From assembly GCA_002771745.1 (NCBI GenBank), contig PCUL01000196.1, positions 41,627 to 88,375 of the forward strand: a stretch of 46,749 nt of DNA, in the 5' to 3' direction. Under the pieces are notes generated by a model that was given only the letters and a program-made list of their open reading frames with translations, was not told the origin of the DNA and did not search any database. The number at the start of each line of letters is the position of its first letter. Positions within the stretch are counted from its first letter, which is position 1. The DNA comes from Bacteroidetes bacterium CG18_big_fil_WC_8_21_14_2_50_41_14. GTDB lineage: Bacteria; Bacteroidota; Bacteroidia; Bacteroidales; F082. The translations under genes and the position numbers were made by a program. Shown one piece after another: positions 43,267 to 46,749 of the stretch.

Positions 43267-43350
43267 GCCCGAGTGGCGGAATTGGTAGACGCGCTGGTCT
43301 CAAAAACCTGTGAGGTTACACTCGTGCCGGTTCGATCCCGGCCTCGGGTA
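43267..43350 (+). tRNA. tRNA-Leu (anticodon CAA)
   Basis: The acceptor arms GCCCGAG and CTCGGGT pair (first pair G-U) with discriminator A. The anticodon loop reads CTCAAAA, giving anticodon CAA, for UUG codons. A long variable arm is present, as in leucine tRNAs, and the T arm is GCCGG-TTCGATC-CCGGC. CCA is not encoded. Confidence 0.92.
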
Positions 43351-43362
43351 CAGATTGAAAAT

Positions 43363-43406
43363 AAAGCCTTTATGTTGGTAATCCGACATAGAGGCTTTTT
43401 TCTTTT
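43363..43406 (+). terminator. Terminator of the tRNA-Leu gene
   Basis: AAAGCCTTTATGT pairs with ACATAGAGGCTTT around a loop, followed by a T-rich stretch (TTTTTCTTTT). Confidence 0.7.
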
Positions 43407-43655
43407 GAGGTAAATCGAAATAATAATGAACGAAGGGCGAAATAGGACTTATAAAGAAGATAATTCTCTGGTTAAAAAGTAGATTAATTGTGGACGCAAC
43501 TTTAATAAATTCAAAATTAATGCTCCTGACGATTTCAACCCATAAGCCCTCATCAGCGGGGTGATGCGATTTGTCAAGGGAGCGGACATATCCAGTACCC
43601 CATTGGTGAGCGAATGTTTCGCATGCCTGCTTTGCCTGGTTGATTAATGGGAAAT

Positions 43656-43698
43656 CCTCACGCGTTGCGCCATGGCTTAACCCGCGCCATAAGTGAGG
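43656..43698. repeat. Imperfect GC-rich hairpin in a 450-base gap
   Basis: CCTCAC (43656-43661) and GTGAGG (43693-43698) bracket two ATGGCGC-type motifs on the minus strand. The gap 43407-43802 otherwise contains only a stop-free minus-strand frame without a usable start (see findings). Confidence 0.45.
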
Positions 43699-43802
43699 GC
43701 TTGATCAATTCACTCCTAACTGCCTCATGAATTACCAGCTTGCCTTTCATAAAAAACCACGCCAACACGATGGATATGGTCCACCAGGTTAGGGTTGTAG
43801 TG

Positions 43803-44666
43803 CTACAAATCAAATCCGAAATATTTTTTTACCACAAATCCAATGACAAACGAAATAGCCGCTACACCGATGGAAATGGAAGCCATCGACAGAAAACGCT
43901 TTTTAAAACTGACCTCTTTAGCCACGGATATGTAATAATTGTATCCGCCAATAATCAGTAATGTGATAACCAACATCACGCCAAGTGCCACCATTCCATT
44001 AGAAAAAATAAAGTAAGGGGCTACCAGCAAAAATACGGTGATCAGATAGGCCAAACCGGTATATACAGCAGCAATAATCGGGTTGATGTCTTTTACTTCC
44101 TCGTCTTCCTGCGAAGCCAGGTAACCGGAAGAGGCCATGGACAGTGCCGCGGCGATGCCCATAATCAAACCGGTGATGCCAATCACCTGGTTGTTGCCAA
44201 AAGCAAAGGTCAGCCCGGTAAGGGTTCCTGTGAGTTCTACCAGCGCATCATTTAATCCAAGCACAATGGCCCCTACATAGGATAGGCGATTGTCTTTCAG
44301 TATGCCGATAAGTTCCAGTTCGTGCTGTTCTTCCTCCGATTGGATATTGCCTACTTCGGGAAGCAGTATTTTTGCCTCTTCGTAAAGTGCCTGGGCATTC
44401 ACCTCGCCACTTTCCATTAGCTTAAGCGAAAAGTTGAGTCCAAAAATCCTGGCTAAACTTATATAGCGACGGACTTTTGATTTATTTGGCTCTACATCCT
44501 TGCCTGTAATTTTTTTCCAGATATGATAATGTTTCAGTTCGTCATCGGCAATTTTTTTCAATGTAACCCTGTTGTGGTCGTTATCAGCCAGTTTGCTTAA
44601 CCCCAAATATACGTGGTGTTCGGTAATTTCGGCCTGTTGCTGCCGCAGATAATCTGTTGTGTTCAT
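43803..44666 (-). CDS. Ferritin-like/VIT1-CCC1 family metal transporter
   Basis: The 287-residue protein has an N-terminal ferritin-like helical domain (residues 1-120) with carboxylate/His motifs AEITEHHVYL and DDELKHYHIW, EEEQHELELI, then a VIT1/CCC1 membrane domain (about 130-287) with LSYVGAIVLGLNDALVELTG, GITGLIMGIAAALSMASSGYL and three more spans. It resembles the membrane-bound ferritin/MbfA group, which exports or stores iron or manganese. Direction of transport is not decided by sequence alone. Monocistronic. Confidence 0.88.
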   Translation of the reverse strand: MNTTDYLRQQQAEITEHHVYLGLSKLADNDHNRVTLKKIADDELKHYHIWKKITGKDVEPNKSKVRRYISLARIFGLNFSLKLMESGEVNAQALYEEAKILLPEVGNIQSEEEQHELELIGILKDNRLSYVGAIVLGLNDALVELTGTLTGLTFAFGNNQVIGITGLIMGIAAALSMASSGYLASQEDEEVKDINPIIAAVYTGLAYLITVFLLVAPYFIFSNGMVALGVMLVITLLIIGGYNYYISVAKEVSFKKRFLSMASISIGVAAISFVIGFVVKKYFGFDL

Positions 44667-44950
44667 GATGTGGAATTATATTAAAAACACGGATAAACCG
44701 ATCACATTTTTCTTTTCAAGCAAATTCAAAAATACACTTTTTATCCACGCATTTTGATGCGATTAACTGGATGCTCATCCAAAAATCAAACCAATACTGT
44801 TCGATTACGAACGAAATTTGTCCGAACCCTTTCATATGCTGATGTTTCTGAAAGGAAAAACCCATTTTAATAACCGTAATATCAATATAATACAAAAATT
44901 GGCACGAAAATAGATAGCCTTATTACAACTGACTAAAAAAATACAAAGCC

Positions 44951-45280
44951 ATGAAAACTATAAGTATCATTTTTGCTTTTTTATTGAGCTTCTCAACCAC
45001 ATACGCAACTGATGCCACTACCAGTTCATACGAAAATCTTGAAGAAGAACTTTTTATCAACGACATTCCTTTTAATACCGGCGAAATAGCTGCAGAATAT
45101 CTGTATTATGATGCCCAAAAGGCAACATTTAATCTTCCTGAAGAAGCGTATATTGATGATATACCCTTCGATACTGCCTGCATTTCACTTGACTGCCGGT
45201 ATGCAAAAGCCATGAGTGAAGTTTTTATTATGCCACAGGAAGAAACCATTTACGACCTGCCGGCACAATTGCTAAACTAA
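44951..45280 (+). CDS. Small secreted protein with internal repeats
   Basis: The 109-residue protein has a signal peptide (MKTISIIFAFLLSFSTTYAT). The mature chain shows three related acidic units: EEELFINDIPFNTGEIA, PEEAYIDDIPFDTACIS and PQEETIYDLPAQ, each with a (I/Y)xD(I/L)P core. The unit spacing is about 35 residues. It has two Cys in the second unit (ACISLDC). No known domain named with confidence. Similar short repeats occur in small secreted Bacteroidota proteins; function unknown. A terminator follows at 45375. Confidence 0.7.
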   Translation: MKTISIIFAFLLSFSTTYATDATTSSYENLEEELFINDIPFNTGEIAAEYLYYDAQKATFNLPEEAYIDDIPFDTACISLDCRYAKAMSEVFIMPQEETIYDLPAQLLN

Positions 45281-45374
45281 CGGTCAAAAGAGTACAACCA
45301 TGAAATAAAAAATTATGCCAGCAAAATTGTAATTAATTTTTCAAAGTTGTAACGGATGCTTTACGCTCCGGAAA

Positions 45375-45400
45375 AATCCCGGAATACGGGATTTTTTTTT
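45375..45400 (+). terminator. Rho-independent terminator
   Basis: AATCCCG-GAATA-CGGGATT followed by a run of T, 95 bases after the small secreted protein gene. Confidence 0.8.
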
Positions 45401-45467
45401 GTTTTAGCCAAAATGTTCTTGTTTTTTCAAGCAATTATTTCACGCAAAGATCGCGGAGCCATGTGTC

Positions 45468-45524
45468 GCAAAGTTCGCAAAGTGACAAAAGTTTTGTGTA
45501 ACAAAACTTCTTTGCGAACTTTGC
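45468..45524. repeat. Long intergenic inverted repeat (GCAAAGTTCGCAAAG)
   Basis: Perfect 15-base outer arms GCAAAGTTCGCAAAG and its complement enclose a second inverted pair AAGTTTTG/CAAAACTT around a short loop, giving a two-part hairpin. The motif GCAAAGTTCGCAAAG belongs to a type of repeat common between Bacteroidota genes. No gene lies in the gap 45281-45628. Confidence 0.75.
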
Positions 45525-45597
45525 ATACTAAAAACTTAGTGCACTTTTGATTGAAACTTTTCCGGCTTGTCCAGATTCGGGTGTTCGGGTAAACGTT

Positions 45598-45605
45598 TAT
45601 CTTTG
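45598..45605 (+). promoter_or_regulatory. -7 promoter element of tag (TATCTTTG)
   Basis: Matches TAnnTTTG and ends 23 bases before the ATG. No clear -33 element at the usual distance. Confidence 0.5.
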
Positions 45606-45628
45606 AAGCGACATCAAAAAAAGAACGC

Positions 45629-46204
45629 ATGAAAGAACAAATTCGTTGTCCGTGGCCTGCAGGCAAAGCGCTCGACACACAATACCACGATCACGAATGG
45701 GGAGTTCCTTTGCATGATGATCAAAAATTATTTGAATTTCTGGTACTCGATGCTTTTCAGGCCGGTTTGAGCTGGAGCACCATTCTGAATAAGCGCGAAA
45801 ATTTTCGCCAGGCCCTGGATGGATTCAATCCTCAAATAATTGCAATGTATTCAGAAGACAAGGTGGCTGAACTGATGAACAACCCCGGGATTATCCGAAA
45901 TGGATTAAAAATCAGTGCTACCATTACCAATGCGCAGTACTTTTTAAAAGTTCAAGAGGAATTTGGATCATTCGATCGCTACATCTGGCAATTTACCAAC
46001 CATCAAACCAAAACAAACGCCTGGAATTCGTTAAAGGAAATCCCGGTTAGCACACGCGAGTCGGATGCCATGAGCAAAGACCTGAAAAAACACGGTTTTA
46101 AATTCGTGGGTTCTACCATCTGCTATGCCTTTATGCAGGCTGCCGGTATGGTAAACGACCACCTCATAACTTGTTTTAGATATGGGCAGGTGATGAAAAA
46201 GTGA
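45629..46204 (+). CDS. tag: DNA-3-methyladenine glycosylase I
   Basis: The 191-residue enzyme has the zinc ligand start RCPW, the YHDHEWGVPLHDD motif, the FEFLVLDAFQAGLSW segment with the catalytic-region Glu/Asp, GIIRNGLKI and the C-terminal NDHLITCF zinc-binding motif. Tag removes 3-methyladenine from alkylated DNA in base excision repair. Length and motif order are normal. Single gene with its own promoter. Confidence 0.93.
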   Translation: MKEQIRCPWPAGKALDTQYHDHEWGVPLHDDQKLFEFLVLDAFQAGLSWSTILNKRENFRQALDGFNPQIIAMYSEDKVAELMNNPGIIRNGLKISATITNAQYFLKVQEEFGSFDRYIWQFTNHQTKTNAWNSLKEIPVSTRESDAMSKDLKKHGFKFVGSTICYAFMQAAGMVNDHLITCFRYGQVMKK

Positions 46205-46437
46205 ACTTTTTAAATGCAATTTTGTCAAATTAAATCCAATCCCGATTATATGGCATTGGCTCCATTATTACAGTGATTAGAGAAATACTGGCAGTTAACA
46301 GGATGAGAAAACACGTATTCAATTCCCCAAAAGGCATTTTTTCAATTATCTTTGTAGCCCAAAAACTTATTTTTAATAAGTAGCATGCATCCTTTATATA
46401 AAGAAAGGCGGTCTGGCTAGGCAATTGAACGAGGAGA

Positions 46438-46749
46438 ATGAAAAAATATACACTTTCAAAAAAAATTCACATGAAAAATTTAATTACAGCTATTTTTATT
46501 GGTTTAGGACTTATTTTTAGCCTTCCGATTGATGCTCAACAGGGAAAAGTAAACCCCGATGGGCAAGGCGAGAAAGTCGGTCCCGATGCTTTTTCCAAAG
46601 CCATCTATTTTGACAGGGTCGGCCCTTTAATTGATTTCCCGGCTTTAACTCCAGAAGAATTGATAGCCATGGAAGAAAAAGAAAAGACAAAAGTAAGGAA
46701 CAAGAGCCTGCAATTCAGGTCCTATCCCAATGCAGCCAATGCACTTCCG
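46438..46749 (+). CDS. Secreted protein, 3' end beyond the window
   Basis: The open frame runs 104 codons to the window edge. The ATG at 46471 (MKNLITAIFIGLGLIFSLPI then DAQ) gives a standard signal peptide; the ATG at 46438 would add 11 basic residues. The mature start is QGKVNPDGQGEKVGPDAFSK, then AIYFDRVGPLIDFPALTPEE and a Lys/Glu-rich stretch. No domain is recognisable in the visible part. It is likely a large exported protein. Confidence 0.7.
   Translation, partial: MKKYTLSKKIHMKNLITAIFIGLGLIFSLPIDAQQGKVNPDGQGEKVGPDAFSKAIYFDRVGPLIDFPALTPEELIAMEEKEKTKVRNKSLQFRSYPNAANALP

Overview
The window looks like a chromosomal segment of a Bacteroidota bacterium, probably from a Bacteroidales/Marinilabiliales-type lineage. 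Supporting signs are a type IX secretion C-terminal domain, a PID-CTERM-like sorting tail, TAnnTTTG promoter elements, FISUMP and Reg_prop/Y_Y_Y proteins, SecD- and FtsH-derived domains of Bacteroidota type, and many short palindromic repeats. Taxonomy is inferred from gene content only.

Layout. (1) 143-2530: a large T9SS cargo protein and a tiny polyproline PID-CTERM-like protein. (2) 2948-16445: a long same-strand run with very short or no gaps: YitT-type membrane protein, HD-domain protein, two tandem FIST sensors, three histidine kinases with nearly the same transmitter module but different inputs (soluble coiled coil; NTF2-like plus four repeated sensor units; periplasmic propeller), a stand-alone receiver, and a receiver fused to a class III nucleotide cyclase. 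This reads as one signalling locus that ends in phosphotransfer and a cyclic nucleotide. (3) 16739-24067: mostly housekeeping genes: C69 dipeptidase, glycosyltransferase, omega-amidase overlapping a methionine/glutamine-type aminotransferase, type II NADH dehydrogenase, phosphoglycerate kinase. (4) 24095-25400: a scar. An intact XRE antitoxin sits behind a toxin cut to 38 codons, followed by a duplicated, frameshifted 3' end of pgk and a cluster of strong palindromes. (5) 25411-36735: an AT-rich accessory island, all on the minus strand, rich in small zinc-ribbon membrane proteins. Two large paralogues share a zinc ribbon-TPR-transmembrane chassis but carry different outer domains: a SecD P1-like domain in one, MORN repeats in the other. 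A third protein is the FtsH N-terminal membrane region with a zinc ribbon where the AAA protease should begin. Intergenic segments inside the island are duplicated. (6) 37079-40726: a LytS-like propeller kinase and LytTR regulator pair. (7) 40911-46749: malic enzyme-phosphotransacetylase fusion, tRNA-Leu, ferritin-like/VIT1 iron transporter, a small secreted repeat peptide, 3-methyladenine glycosylase, and a secreted protein cut by the window edge.

The best candidate for an undescribed system is the zinc-ribbon island, whose members have taken over the non-catalytic, membrane-proximal parts of the SecDF translocon and the FtsH protease. A role in sensing or adjusting envelope protein export and quality control is plausible but is inference. 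The second candidate is the FIST/triple-kinase/cyclase locus.
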